Assembly: GCF_963675165.1 (NCBI RefSeq)
Contig: NC_087393.1
Coordinates: 3,043,502-3,107,501 of the forward strand
DNA length: 64,000 nucleotides
Direction of reading: 5' to 3'
From: Halichondria panicea
Taxonomy: Eukaryota; Porifera; Demospongiae; Suberitida; Halichondriidae
Part shown: piece by piece, positions 43,411-54,085 of the stretch
Layout of the letters: each line of letters starts with the position of its first letter
Position numbering within the stretch: position 1 is the stretch's first letter
Program-made: the position numbers and the translations under genes
Notes under the pieces: model-generated
Seen by the model: the letters and a program-made list of their open reading frames with translations, nothing else
Told to the model about the DNA's origin: nothing
The model's database searches: none

Positions 43411-45723
43411 TACGAAGTTCAACTTCCATGGAAGGCACCGAGACTGGACCTTCCCAACAACTACGCGCTTAGTTTGAAGAGATTGAAGGGGTTGCTTCGA
43501 CGCCTCCGACACGACCCAGATGTACTACGCGAGTATGACATGGTGATCAAGACGCAGTTTGAGCAGGGGATCGTTGAATTAGTAGAGGATTTGGCAAACA
43601 GGCCCGATGTACACTATTTACCTCATCATCCAGTAATCCGAAAGGATAAAACGACCACGAAAGTGCGAGTGGTCTACGATGCCTCGGCCAAAACGAGTGG
43701 GCCCTCTCTCAACGACTGTCTGGACCAAGGACCGAAATTCGATCAAAAAATCCTTGACATTCTTTGTCGGTTTAGAACCCATCGAGTTGCTGTAACAGCC
43801 GATATCGAAAAGGCGTTTCTTATGATATCTGTGGCAGCTAAGGATCGAGATTTCTTGCGGTTCTTGTGGGTGGACGATGCAGTTAAGGACGAGCCGAGAA
43901 TTGTTGTGTATCGGTTCGCTAGAGTGGTATTTGGGGTGAATGCCAGCCCCTTCTTGTTGAACGCCACCATCTGACACCATCTTGAAATACACGCGGACAC
44001 ACACCGTGAAATTGTTTCCAAGGTGATACGGTCGATCTATGTCGATGATATTGTAACAGGTTCACAATCGGAAGAGCAAGCTTATCAGTTGTACAGTGAA
44101 GCTAAAACCTTGCTGAAGACGGGTGCATTCAACTTGCGAAAGTTTTACACTAATGCAACGAGATTGCAAGCTAAGGTGGACCTCGAGGAGTCGGCACAGC
44201 ATCAAGATGAGCCTAAGCCAATGGAAACATATTCACAGTCCACACTGAGTGGCAATGGAGAACTTTGCAATGCTGAGCAAAGAATTCTTGGATTGAAGTG
44301 GAATATCACCTCAGATCAGATTATCTTCTCATTAGCCGATTTGGCTGAACAAGCCCGAAGACTGGAGCCCACCAAAAGGAACGTCATCAGCCTTATCGGG
44401 AGGGTGTATGACCCATTAGGATTCTTGGCCCCAATTGTAGTGAGATACAAGGTGTTCATGCAGTCTTTATGCAAGGCCAAGATTGGCTGGGACGAGAAAA
44501 TACCGGAGGCCTCGATAACGCAGTGGAGCAAACTCGTGTTGGCTTTGGAAGATGCGCAGCCTTTGACAATTCCTAGATGCTACCTGGAAGCTGTGCAAGG
44601 TGAAGTGCTTTCCTATCAGCTTTGCGGCTACTGTGATGCCTCACTGTCAGCGTACGCTGCAGTTATCTATTTGTTGATTGAGACCAAAGACAAGACTCAC
44701 ATGCGGTTTGTGGTTGCCAAAACGAGAGTGGCACCGTTGAAGAAACAAACTGTACCTAGACTTGAGCTTCTCTCAGCAGTATTGCTCGCAAGATTAATGA
44801 ACACGACAAAATTGAGTTTGAACCCAGAGATTGAGATATCCTCTTTTCACTGCTTCATTGACTCCCAAGTCGCTCTATGCTGGATAAGAAATATAGGAAA
44901 GTCATGGAAGCCGTTCGTGCAAAACAGAGTGTCAGAAATTCGAAACCTGTTCCCAGTTGAGTGTTGGAATCACATACCAGGCGTTGAAAATCCTGCTGAT
45001 GTGCCCTCAAGGGGAACTACACCTCTCGAATTATTGGTGAACAAATTGTGGCGAGATGGTCCTAGCATGCCATTTAGGTATTCTGACAAAGCAACCGATG
45101 ACGACCTTCCCTCGGAATGCCTCGAAGAGCTCCCGGCAAGCGAGAAACGAGCCGTACATGGTCTTTTGACAATCGAGGAGTCTTCTGTTACGAACCTCAT
45201 TCAGGTCAATAATTTTAGCGATATCAACAAACTTGTCAATGTTCTCACCTACGTATTGAAGTTTTCTTCCTATATGAAGAGACTCATATCTCCTACCACA
45301 GTTTGTAAAAATGAAAGAATGATTGCCGAAGTACTCCTAATAAAGGAAGCACAACTGTTGCTGAGAGATCACAAGAATTTCTTAATGTGGGAGAAGCAGT
45401 TGTTCCTTTTCGAAGATGAACATGGAGTTTTGAGAAGTCGAGGGAGAATTGCCAATGCAACTTTACCATACTCGACCAAGCACCCTATTATTTTGCCGAG
45501 TGACCATCCTCTGACAACAATGTATATCCGTCAATCTCATAGTCGAGTGCTACACAACGGTGTAAAGGAGACCCTCACCGAACTCAGGTCACGATTCTGG
45601 GTGATAAAGGGAAGAAGTGTAGTCAAGCAAGTTCTTCACAGTTGCAACACCTGCAGACGACACGAAGGAATGTCCTGCCGAGTACCACCACCCCCCCCAC
45701 CCCCCCCCACTGCCTACTTTTAG
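43411..45723 (+). pseudogene. BEL/Pao reverse transcriptase and RNase H region
   Basis: The RT begins with LPWKAPRLDLPNNYALSLKR (43430) and has VVYDASAKTSGPSLNDCL (43675), ADIEKAFLMI (43800), a single-base stop (TGA at about 43972, CGA in copy 1) and the active site YVDD (44038). The connection domain is followed by RNase H with YCDASLSAYAA (44630), RLELLSAVLLARL and CFIDSQVALCWI, then ENPADVPSRG (44985). The integrase zinc-binding region follows: an HNGVKETL block and CNTCRRHEG (about 45643). The frame stops at 45723 after long C runs (ccacccccccc), where a length error shifts it. Confidence 0.85.
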
Positions 45724-46867
45724 AGTTCAAGAAGCACCACCCTTTACGAGCACTGGTGTTGATTTTGCTGGACCATTGTACGTCAAGCATCCTGGTGGAG
45801 TGCAAACGAAGGTTTGGATAGTATTATACACTTGTTGTGTTACCAGAGCTATCCACCTGGACCTTGTGAGTGACATGTCGGCACCCACATTCATACGAAG
45901 TTTCAAAATGTTTAGCGCGAGGAGAGGCTTACCTGCAATGATGATATCTGATAATGGCAAAACTTTTGTAGCAGCAGACTTTTGTAGCAGCAGCCAAGAC
46001 CATCAAGAGGGTCGTATCCAGCCCAGAAGTACAGAACTATCTGGAAGGAACTGGTTGTGAATGGAGATTCAATGTCCCAAGGGCCCCATGGTGGGGAGGC
46101 TTGTTTGAACAACTTGTCAGATCGACTTAACGTTGCTTGAGGAAGGCTTTAGGTCAAGCCAAGTTTTCGTATGACGAATTGCTGACTGCCTTGGTAGAGA
46201 TTGAGATGGTGCTAAACTCTAGACCACTCACCTACATTTCTGCAGATGATTTGGATGAACCTCTCACACCTTCACACCTGCTTGTTGGCCGACGACTTAT
46301 GAGCTTTCCGGACCACCTATTTTGTGACGAGGATACTGATTGCGAAGTAGACAGTTACCAACTAAATGCTCGATTGAAACATCTTAATCACTCATTGGAT
46401 GCCCATTGGATGCCTTTTGGAAAAGATGGAGAAAAGAATATTTGGTGGAATTGCGTGAAGCGCACCGTCACTATCGCAGTAATGGAGAACCACAAATCAC
46501 TGAAGGTGACGTTGTTGTTGTTTACTCAGATGCCCAACCCTGTAGCTTTTGGAAGCTCGGAAGAATTGAACGACTACTAGTTGGAGCCGATGGCCAAATC
46601 AGGGCAGCTAGTGTTAGAATCAGTAACAAGGGACGCACATCAGTAATGAACAGGCCCATCCAGCATTTGTACCCACTTGAGGCGGCCCCACCAGCTGATC
46701 CTGTGTCGGACGATCCTGCATTGGAACCCACTGACGACAGCAAGAATCCCGACCAATCAACTAACGTTTCGCTGAGACCAAAGAGGTCTGCTGCTGCATT
46801 GGCTCGTGACCGTATTCTAGCACAGGCAGCCTCTGATATGGAATTCGACACTGATAATGGAATTTGA
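45724..46867 (+). pseudogene. BEL/Pao integrase catalytic region and C-terminus
   Basis: GVDFAGPLYVK (45751, first catalytic Asp), TRAIHLDLVSDMS, SDNGKTF (45949, second Asp) and, after a 16-bp tandem duplication (tttgtagcagcagac doubled, near 45965) and a shift, the [13 protein letters not shown] block (46085) with the Glu-bearing helix region RKALGQAKFSYDELLTALVE. NSRPLTYIS, LTPSHLLVGRRL and a C-terminal frame ending at 46867 follow. It would catalyse cDNA integration, giving the 5-bp target duplications seen. It is interrupted by at least three frame changes. Confidence 0.85.
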
Positions 46868-46948
46868 CAAATAATGAATATGAACATGTGAACACAAAAC
46901 GTTTTAATTGTTAGCCTTTACACATTTTAGTTGACCACGTAGCGTGTC

Positions 46949-46961
46949 AAAGTGGGGAGTG
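46949..46961 (+). promoter_or_regulatory. Polypurine tract of BEL/Pao copy 2
   Basis: aaagtggggagtg lies directly before the 3' LTR, the expected place for plus-strand priming. Confidence 0.75.
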
Positions 46962-47141
46962 TGTTGGACAATTTCATTGGCTATCTATTTATAGTTTACT
47001 GTCATTACGTAATGTCATGTGCGTTGAGAAGTATCTCACTGTGAAAATCGAAATAAGTGTTAACGTTTGAACTATCTAATATAATCCTAGTCAGCAGTAG
47101 CACCTCAGTGCATGGAATAGCTCTCTCTCCGAAATATTACA
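46962..47141 (+). repeat. 3' LTR of BEL/Pao copy 2
   Basis: Matches the 5' LTR but lacks a few bases around the central palindrome (gtaatgtcatgtg in place of gtaatgttacgtatgccatgtg) and keeps the ctctctccga word. Indels, not substitutions, dominate the LTR-LTR difference. Confidence 0.9.
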
Positions 47142-47499
47142 ACCCTAGAGGTGGGCTATTTTGTGTATCTCAAGAATACAATAACTCTTACTCTTCCCAT
47201 CAAGGATACTAGTACCTAGCTATGAGATGTTCATCTAGCCTTGTTTTTGAAGCTTAATCTTGGCATCTTCAACGCCGTATTTGCAGTTCTCTTTCTGAAA
47301 GTGGCATGACGTCATCACCATTTATGGGACTAATTAGCATAATTGAATTAAGCTAATTAGTTTTTTGGAAAAAGAAAACATTGAGCTTCATTTTGGATCA
47401 TTTTGATGCAGCATACACTGTATATTGCAAATAATACAGCAGTATAAACATAGTGTAAATTTTGGTGTTGAAATCTGGACCCAGGCCTTAAGTGCGCAG

Positions 47500-48660
47500 A
47501 GTAGTGAGTCGTAAGACTTGGCTGACTTTTGTCTCCAAGATGCCAGCAGCAGACCCTCTTTAGAAATTTGTTGGTCAGAAAATCGTTTCCTGAGATAGAC
47601 CACACAGCTAGTTGAGGTTCTACCTTCGGTATCGTTTGTGGGGATGTTGGGTCCTGGCTCCGACTGATTAGATATGGGAAGTCTATCAGGTGGGATAGAA
47701 GTGGGATAGAAGTACTGGGTACCATGGTTCTGCTTTCCAGACAGGGGTCACAATTATCAGCGACACTGTATCGCTTTGCTCAGTGCCTTCCCTATCAGTG
47801 GCCATGGAGGGTTGGCATATAAGTGGCCCTGAATGGTACTCCAAATCTGAAAAAATGCATCGCAGGCTATTGCCTCTGGGTCCGGTCTCCAACTGAAGAA
47901 GTTCTGCAACTGTGTTGTCAGTCTCGATGCAAATAGATCGATGGACAGTGGACCCGTTCGTGCTTGGATAGTTTGGAGACTCTCTGGTCTAGCATCCAGT
48001 CGAACCTGTCTTTCATCACTCTGGATTCCTCGTCCGCTATTGTGTTTAGCACACCCGCTAGATGCTCCGCTTGGAGGTGAATGTCCCTCTGGAGACACCA
48101 CAGCCATAGTTCTTTGACTATCCTGTTCATATTGGGGGACACTGTCCCCCCCAGATTGTTGATGTAGGCGACTGATGTCATGTTGTCTATCTTCAGTAGG
48201 ATAGTGATTCCCTGCCTGTCCCTGGCAAAGGACTTGACCGCTAGGAACACTGCCCACGCCTCTAGGTGCCATGACCGTTCTTTCGTTGACAATGGCCCCC
48301 CCGTTCTCTGTCCCGAACAAACTGCCCCCCACCCTTTCTTTGACGGGTCTGACTCTATGGTCAGTGAGGGGCGATGGGTCATCATTGACTTGCCATTTCA
48401 CTCCTGGAGGTGGTGTTCCCACCATATCAGTTCTAACTGAATCTCCTCCGAGATTGTGAGGGTGGCATTGTAGTCCTGGTGAGAGTCTTCTAGACTCGCA
48501 TTGAGGGCTCTTTGGAGTCCCCTGTAAAATAGTTGGGCCAGGGGAATTGCCTTGGTGGCTGCTGTCAGTTTCCCTAGGAACTGAGATAGTTTTCTTGCAG
48601 TAGTATGCTGAAGACCCGACAGACCTCTGGCCTCTGATCGGATCTTCTTGAGCTTCGCTA
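47500..48660 (-). pseudogene. DIRS RT tail, RNase H and linker
   Basis: On the minus strand the thumb-like end of the RT (AKLKKIRSEARG, near 48655, then TARKLSQFLGKL) is followed by LIWWEHHL and the RNase H domain: TIESDPSKKGWGAVCSG (48350, catalytic Asp), WHLEAWAVFLAVKSF (Glu) and LKIDNMTSVAYINN (Asp). ELWLWCLQRDIHLQAEHLAG and NTIADEESR follow, then after a shift IDLFASRLTTQLQNFFSWRP, YANPPWPLIGKAL and AEPWYPVLLSHF. The linker continues to SLTTHYSAH at 47495, where MITE A is inserted. At least two frameshifts. The order matches DIRS elements. Confidence 0.85.
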
Positions 48661-49324
48661 CTCAGGTGCATTAAGGACTGGGACCAACATAAAAAAGACA
48701 TTTATAAGAGGCACTTCAACCTGCTGCTGTTTACTGTGTATATTAATCTGTGTAAAACTTTTATGATGAAATGAAACACTGGCTTCCATTCTCTAGGAAA
48801 ATATTAAAATGAAGCCCCGCCCACTAATTGATCAGTGGGGGTGGTCCGTTTTGTCGAAGCACTATTTCACTTTTCTATTGAAAAATCGGCGTTTAAACAC
48901 TAAGGCTACTAGCTATTGCTGCTGCTCATTATACTTAGTTCTATCTAAGCTAACAACTCACTCTAGCGCTTAGCCCTCCTGGTCTTTGCAAGGGAGAAAT
49001 AACAGAAAGTTGTTTGATGTAGCAGTCTCATCTTGGATAGTAGGCTTCCCAGGGACACGGTCAACAATTTTTTGACAAAGTACAAGGATAAATCAGCTAA
49101 GGAAGGCTTATGGAAGTCATCTATTGCCTCGCAAGCTTTACTAGAGGGTGTTTTAAACGCCGACTAAATCACTTCTCTAAACTAGCTGAATTACTGCAAA
49201 ATGAAAAGGGAGTGGTACGTTGAAGTAATGAATGCGTGGGCGGAACCATGGGGACCGTGTGGGCGGGGCTTATAATTTGCAAATTCAGCAATAATTGAAG
49301 GTCCCAGTCCTTAATGCACCTGAG
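48661..49324. mobile_element. MITE family G inserted in DIRS RT remnant
   Basis: This 664-bp element has 25-bp terminal inverted repeats beginning CTCAGGTGCATTAAGGACTG and is flanked by TA on both sides. Unlike the 36.9 kb copy, the interior is not a long perfect foldback. Removing it and one TA rejoins the DIRS sequence in frame as LSLPL-AKLKK. Confidence 0.9.
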
Positions 49325-50550
49325 TAGGGGTAGACTGAGTTGGAGCTCTGGGGGTTGATGTTTGAATTGCCTGTTTTTCTTTCTATCATTGACTGTAGCT
49401 TGGTCTGCCATGGTTTGCGCCGACGTTGTCGGGGGTTGTGTTTGATAGGGTTGTCCCACGAAGGAGATTTTGAAACCCGCTACTGCTCCCAGAACCCAGC
49501 TGTCCTGGGTAATTGCCCGCCAATTCTTTATGGCATGTCATGCGGCAAGTTCTATTGCCATGCCCATGTTCCACATTTGGGATAACAAATTCTTTTTACG
49601 TGCATTGATAAACCTTCTGTTCTGGCCGCCCCCACGTTGGTAGTTCCCGTGGCAGCGGCTCCCTCAAAAAAATTGGCTGCTGCTGCCGCCAGAGTTTGTG
49701 GAGGATTTTCTGAGGCATCTTACTGCCTCCACATGGTTCTTGAGCTTCTGCTCAAACCCTTCTCCAAATAGCATTGGAGTTGCCTCTGTAAATATCTCAT
49801 TGTCCTCAGCCAGGGAGCTGGCATCTTTGTTGAGGCTACCCTTTCCTGCATTGTCCGAGAGCTGTTTTCACAGCATTAGCTGACGCCTCAGGTGTCAAAT
49901 TCCCGGTATTAACGCTCTCGAGGAGGTTTGAGAGTGGGGCTACTGCATCGAGGAATAGGGTCTGTGCCTTTGCCAGCATATTATCTCTGTCCTTAGTTTC
50001 CTTGGAGATGTTTCCCTTCAGGACTCTGTCCAGCTTAGGGCACTTTGTATGGTCCACTCTGGGAGCAGGGAAGGGTTTCCTGAGGCTCTGCCTCTCCTGG
50101 TTGGAAATTACTTTTCCGAAAACCTTCAGAAGTGCAGCAGTGTTCTCTGACACGTCCATTAGAGCTGCAGGTGGTTCTGGTTCGTCCCAGTATCCGTTGT
50201 AACGGTAGGACTCATCCTGGTAATTCATCTCTGATGAATCATTTGGGCGATCTGCCCATGAGGTTCCACTCACGATGGGGAGGGCTGGTGGAGAAGACTG
50301 TGATTCCTCGGTAGAGGGTCCAGTGTTCTCCAGGCGAGTAAGCCTCTGGCTCAGGCCCGTCACCATCTCAAGGACTCTGTGCGTTCTTGGAGCTCTGCTC
50401 CACTGTGCCAGCAGTCTTGGGGCTCTGCTCCATAGGATGATCGAGTATGGCGTCGATCTGTTGCTGGTCTATGCCGACGGAACGGAAGAGCTCTGCTGCC
50501 TCTTCTCTTGTTAGGATACTTGAAGGATGAAACTTAAAACTTGAAATGAT
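49325..50550 (-). pseudogene. DIRS gag and start of pol, RT palm deleted
   Basis: Gag on the minus strand begins in the ILTREEAAELFRSVGIDQQQ region (about 50510) and runs through MEQSPKTAGTVEQ. A frameshift caused by a near-duplicated gctctgctcca word near 50390 follows, then SQRLTRLENTG, KVISNQERQSLRKPFPAPR, FLDAVAPLSNLLESVN and, in another frame, LFGEGFEQKLKNHVEAVRCL (49760), a typical DIRS gag tail. Pol starts with the KNWRAITQDSWVLGAVAGFK block (49500), the usual N-terminal RT lead-in. It passes directly to HQPPELQLSLPL (49340), which belongs near the RT thumb, so the palm including the active-site YxDD region is absent. Confidence 0.8.
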
Positions 50551-50559
50551 CGAGCTTGA

Positions 50560-50639
50560 AAAAAGGCCGATGATTATGAGGGATGCGCGACTTTTATAGT
50601 GTGAGTACCACGTGGACAACGTGGGCAGGACGTACTTTC
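50560..50639 (-). repeat. DIRS right inverted terminal repeat with TATA motif
   Basis: The reverse complement of 39013-39091. On the minus strand actataaaagtcgcgc (50586-50601) would drive transcription into gag. Confidence 0.9.
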
Positions 50640-50756
50640 TATTTAGCGCAACTATATCTATTTAAACGAATGTGTAATCTACAAAAAAGCTGATTGAGCG
50701 GAATTGGAGACCAATACCACATTGATATGTGAGACGGAGCATTCTGAAGTGTAATC

Positions 50757-51060
50757 GGTTAATACACGTGGCACAAAAGTCTTAAATTTTTCAGAACCCA
50801 AGATGAAGAGAGGCTGTATAGGCGTCAAATGTTTGTTTATGTTGCTCAGTCACAGTACTTCTGACGAGACTACCACCAATGGTTCATGCAGATCTACGTC
50901 TGCAAAAGGTATCAAAGATATTAAACATGCCCATACGTATATATGTGGTATGAAAGTCATACAAGTCAAAAAGGACACTCAAAAGAGGGAGCGAACCAGA
51001 ACCCAAGGCTGAAGGCACTCTGGAAGTCAAAGGTTTCCAGTCACATGCAGTCTCTGGGTA
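50757..51060 (+). repeat. Diverged direct repeat (partners 52255-52400, 52415-52530)
   Basis: The words cagtcacagta, tctgacgagactacc, aaggtatcaaag and tcaaaaaggacactcaaaagagg recur at 52260-52400 and partly at 52420-52530. MITE A at 51066-52237 is inserted within this array. No gene. Confidence 0.65.
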
Positions 51061-51065
51061 GTTAA

Positions 51066-52237
51066 GGCCCGGGTCTAGCCTTAAATACCAAAATTTACAC
51101 TATGTTTGCAATATACGTGTATGCTGCATCAAAATGATGCAAATTGAAGCTCAATGTTTTCTTTTCCAAAAAACTATAGCTTAATTCAATTATGCTAATT
51201 AGTCCCATAAATGGTGATGACGTCATGGCAGTTTTGTAAGAAGAACTACAAATGTGGACATGAATTCAAAAACAAGGCTAGATGAGCTAATCTAGCTGGG
51301 GAAGAGTAGAAGTTACTGCATTCTTGAGATACACAGCATAGCCTACCTCTAGAGTGGCTATAGAAGCCAGCACACATATTAATTTCCCCAGCTAGAATGA
51401 CAACCTGCCTAAACAAGTACTCTTACCTCGTGTAAGCCAACCACATTTGTTGCTAAAGATATTGTAGCCTCCTTCACCGGCCTTTGAAAGAAGGCCTGCT
51501 ATCGACTGCTTGCGCATGCGCCAAATTATTGGATTTTTTTCCCGTAAATATTTTTATAATACTATAATATTGGATTTTCCCCCCGTAAATATTCCTATAA
51601 TACTGGATACATCAGAGAAAATATCCTAAAAGTCATACACAGAGCTATATAGCTGGCTAGCTAGCTAGAAACAGAGCTGTGTAGGTTTGTTGTACTGCTA
51701 TTTTCTTCTGATAGAATCAGTAGCAGTAGTATAAGTATAGTAGACTTTCACCAAAGTTAGTGTTAAATGGGCGTGGCCTGTCCATATAGGCTCTTATCAG
51801 CCGTCACTCCTTTCAGACGATCGTCATCCACACTGTTGCAGGCTGTGAGTCTTTTGTTAACATAGCAGGCTAAGGGTAGCTATCAGAGAATGCTATCCAA
51901 TGGGCTAGAAACCTTCAATCCAACTTTCTATCTACTTCCTTCAATCCACTTCCTTTCGTTGTGATGTCATAGTTTTACTGAGCATAAACGATGTTATCCA
52001 AAGCCCCCAGATACCGGGGGGGATATTAGCGCATGCGCAAGCAGTTGATACCAGGCCCAACTTCCCTAGCGGGAAGTGCGGCCTGGGATCGAGGCTAAAG
52101 ATATTGGAGAATAGTTCCAGCAGCAAGTACCTTGGACACGTGACTTCACTTGCAATGAATAACATTAATAAACATTATGAATCTACATTAAATGGTGGCA
52201 ATGAATAAAATTAATGTTGTCAGTCCTGACCCAGGCC
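51066..52237. mobile_element. MITE family A copy with nested MITE B
   Basis: Begins GGCCCGGGTC after TTAA (51062-51065) and ends GACCCAGGCC before TTAA (52238-52241). It carries cataaatggtgatgacgtca and the other family landmarks. A family B element is inserted at 51465-52097. Confidence 0.85.
51465..52097. mobile_element. MITE family B (633 bp, 9-bp TSD)
   Basis: Begins TAGCCTCC and ends GGGATCGAGGCTA. It is flanked by AAGATATTG (51456-51464 and 52098-52106). The uninterrupted target is seen in the 36.4 kb family A copy (gctaaagatattgtataat). gcgcatgcgc palindromes lie near both ends (about 51513 and 52030). Confidence 0.9.
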
Positions 52238-52241
52238 TTAA

Positions 52242-52984
52242 GTATCCAGAGGTGTTGTGTTTTAATAATCTATTCTAGCTACTTCTGACGAGACTACCTC
52301 CATTGTCCAAGGCATCAAAGTTATTATTGAACGTGCTTATAATTATGTGGAATAAATTTTTCAGGGTTCAAAATGACACTCAGAAGAGGGCACTCTGGGA
52401 GTCAAAGGTTATAGTTTAATTCCCAGTCACAGTGTTGTGTTTTCATTTATATTCTAACGAGACTATACCTCCGCTGTCCACGGCATCAAAGGTGTGTGGC
52501 CAGAACATTTTCATTTTTCAGGGTATACAAAAAGACACTAAGACACTAATTTTTATTATGCACTCTGCTCTGTTCACAATACAAATTATGTAACTATAGA
52601 GACTTCGTATTATACAAAGTCATGCGAGCCAAAAAAAGTGTGGATGAGGTAAAAAAGTTATTCCTGTCAATGTGTGCAATTGTTTATTCTCAGCAACATT
52701 TCCAGTATGATATCTGAAAATATATGTTTTGTTTTTACAGTGTGGTTATCAGAGTAAAACGTAAAACAAAGAACATTGAACATTGTTTATCATGATTGAT
52801 GTATACGTTTTGTTGTATACGTTTTGTTTTATATAACCCTTTAATTAAAACAAGAATATATAATACAGAATATAATACAGAATAAATACATGTTTTTCTT
52901 TAAAAATCCATATCTTATGAACCATACATTGAAACCACTCGTACATTGAAACCACTCGTAACTATTTCCTACAGGTAGCCCAGA
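52242..52984. other. Array remnant and AT-rich spacer
   Basis: Contains two diverged units of the cagtcacagt/acgagacta array (52255-52530), then AT-rich sequence with short duplications (tgtatacgttttgtt near 52800-52828, acattgaaaccactcgta near 52925-52960). No gene. Confidence 0.5.
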
Positions 52985-53600
52985 CCCCGGGGGTACCATG
53001 ACATCATCATCGTTATCTAGCAACTGACCACCCCCAACTAATTAGCACAATTATGTACACAAACAATATTATACGAAGGCACAAAGTAACTATAGACACT
53101 AAGTAAGTGTTTTCAATGTTCTCACGGTCGATCAGGATCTGCTGAAACTTCTCTGCGAGGTCGTATCAGCAGACGCCCTTTTCCCGGGAAACGTTCTTCA
53201 CGTTCAATGGTGGCTCATGATATCCGTACTAACTAGTATGTTGTACAAATGCTACTCTGAAATCCTTCAGGCTCTTTATTTTTTAGCAGCTTCCTACCTA
53301 GCTACGATCCCAGTCACTGTCCTTTCACTCTACATCTCACTCTACAAGGCATCGATATCCTCACTGTCTAGCAGCTCTAGAACCCCACTGAGGTTGTTCA
53401 TCATCAAACGGTCACTTTTCTTTCGACGGTACTGCACGAAGCGTACCTCGAAGCAAGATGTTGAAAATACCACGTGAAAGAGCAGCTCAATGCGCATGTG
53501 CTGGTACCGCGCATAGCTCCAACACAGCCCGCACAGCAAATTTTTAAACATCTCAGTCCGCTGGACGACATATGTCGTCCAAGACCGGGAAAGGGTTAAT
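52985..53600 (-). repeat. Dispersed repeat F (inverted partner 26340-26915)
   Basis: The reverse complement of the 26.3-26.9 kb repeat, including ctgtgttggagctatgcgcg and gaagcgtacctcg-type words. It ends with ggacgacatatgtcgtcc, a perfect palindrome, and ccgggaaagggttaa. Confidence 0.65.
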
Positions 53601-53665
53601 AGAGTCAGCAAGTTGTATAATATGCAAAGTCTGATAATCATTTTGAGCCCAGCAGCACTGTATTG

Positions 53666-54017
53666 ATCATAACCGCAGCGATTTATTGATCGAGATACCT
53701 TACCAGTTCAACTGAGTGTAGTGCAGAGCCTGATAGGAGTTTGAGCTTCATTTTTGGTCTGCAGCTAGCTAAAGAGTTCCGCTATAGTGCTCAGTTCTTA
53801 CATTTTCGCAGGAGTCCTTACTGGTGAGAATATCAGCACTGTCCGAACTTACGTAACAATCGCTACCACCGCTGTAAAACAAACAATTTTCACAGTATAA
53901 CTACACAATTTGGGGAATAGATAGTATAATACATTAGCTTTAAAATGGTCTTTGAATCGTGTCTGTATCTTTTGTAGTTTTGATGATATCGGTGTCCGAC
54001 ATATGATGACGTCCGGT
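53666..54017 (+). repeat. Dispersed repeat C (partner 8315-8577)
   Basis: Same blocks and orientation as at 8315-8577, with about 90 extra bases (53705-53810) not present there. Confidence 0.75.
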
Positions 54018-54029
54018 GATTGATACTTT

Positions 54030-54085
54030 ACTCTAGCTTATGTACCCACATGTCAGTTACTTGTTGAAAGGCTTGTGTGCGTGCT
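54030..54085 (-). repeat. Single unit of the 8.6-9.5 kb minisatellite
   Basis: tgtacccacatgtcagttac with ttgttgaaaggct is the reverse complement of the minisatellite core (agcctttcagcaagtaactg and acatgtgggtaca). Confidence 0.75.

Larger units (their letters stand above)
41167..47141 (+). mobile_element. BEL/Pao retrotransposon, copy 2 (nearly complete)
   Basis: This 5,975-bp element is flanked by the 5-bp duplication ACCCT (41162-41166, 47142-47146). It has a 5' LTR at 41167-41345, a tRNA-Tyr primer site at 41346-41362, gag-protease-RT-RNase H-integrase, a polypurine tract at 46949-46961 and a 3' LTR at 46962-47141. No envelope gene is present. The coding region is broken in several places: a 5-bp duplication near 41852, losses near 43365 and 43411, a CGA-to-TGA stop near 43972, a C-run shift near 45690 and a duplication near 45965. 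As it stands it is defective, but its divergence from copy 1 by substitution is very low. Confidence 0.9.
40832..47487. mobile_element. MITE family A inserted in DIRS, split by BEL copy 2
   Basis: Begins GGCCTGGGTC after TTAA (40829-40832) and ends GACCCAGGCC before TTAA (47488-47491). It interrupts the DIRS linker between the reading SLTTHYSAH (ending near 47495) and LHRVFNKW (from 40825 downwards). Relative to the 36.4 kb copy it lies in the opposite orientation, with catgacgtcatcacc near 47305. BEL/Pao copy 2 occupies 41167-47141, leaving about 680 bp of MITE. Confidence 0.85.
39013..50756 (-). mobile_element. DIRS-type retrotransposon with nested insertions
   Basis: This element uses a tyrosine recombinase instead of an integrase. 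Reading on the minus strand: right terminal repeat (50560-50639), gag (about 50550-49600), reverse transcriptase remnant, RNase H, a linker, recombinase (40750-39830) and left terminal repeat (39013-39091). The two terminal repeats are inverted relative to each other, as in DIRS1. Inside are a TTAA-flanked MITE A (40832-47487) that itself contains BEL/Pao copy 2, and MITE G (48661-49324). Without these the element is about 4.4 kb. The RT palm is missing and several frames are broken, so it is not autonomous. Outside the right repeat, 50730-50755 is the reverse complement of 39901-39927 (an internal-complementary-region-like match). Confidence 0.85.

Noticed and set aside
40829-47491. Deciding the MITE A target duplication length from the DIRS reading frame
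   Set aside because: I tested whether a 3-bp duplication would restore the frame, but because the element ends are palindromic around TTAA every option gives the same empty site. The frame argument is void, so TTAA and TA remain open.
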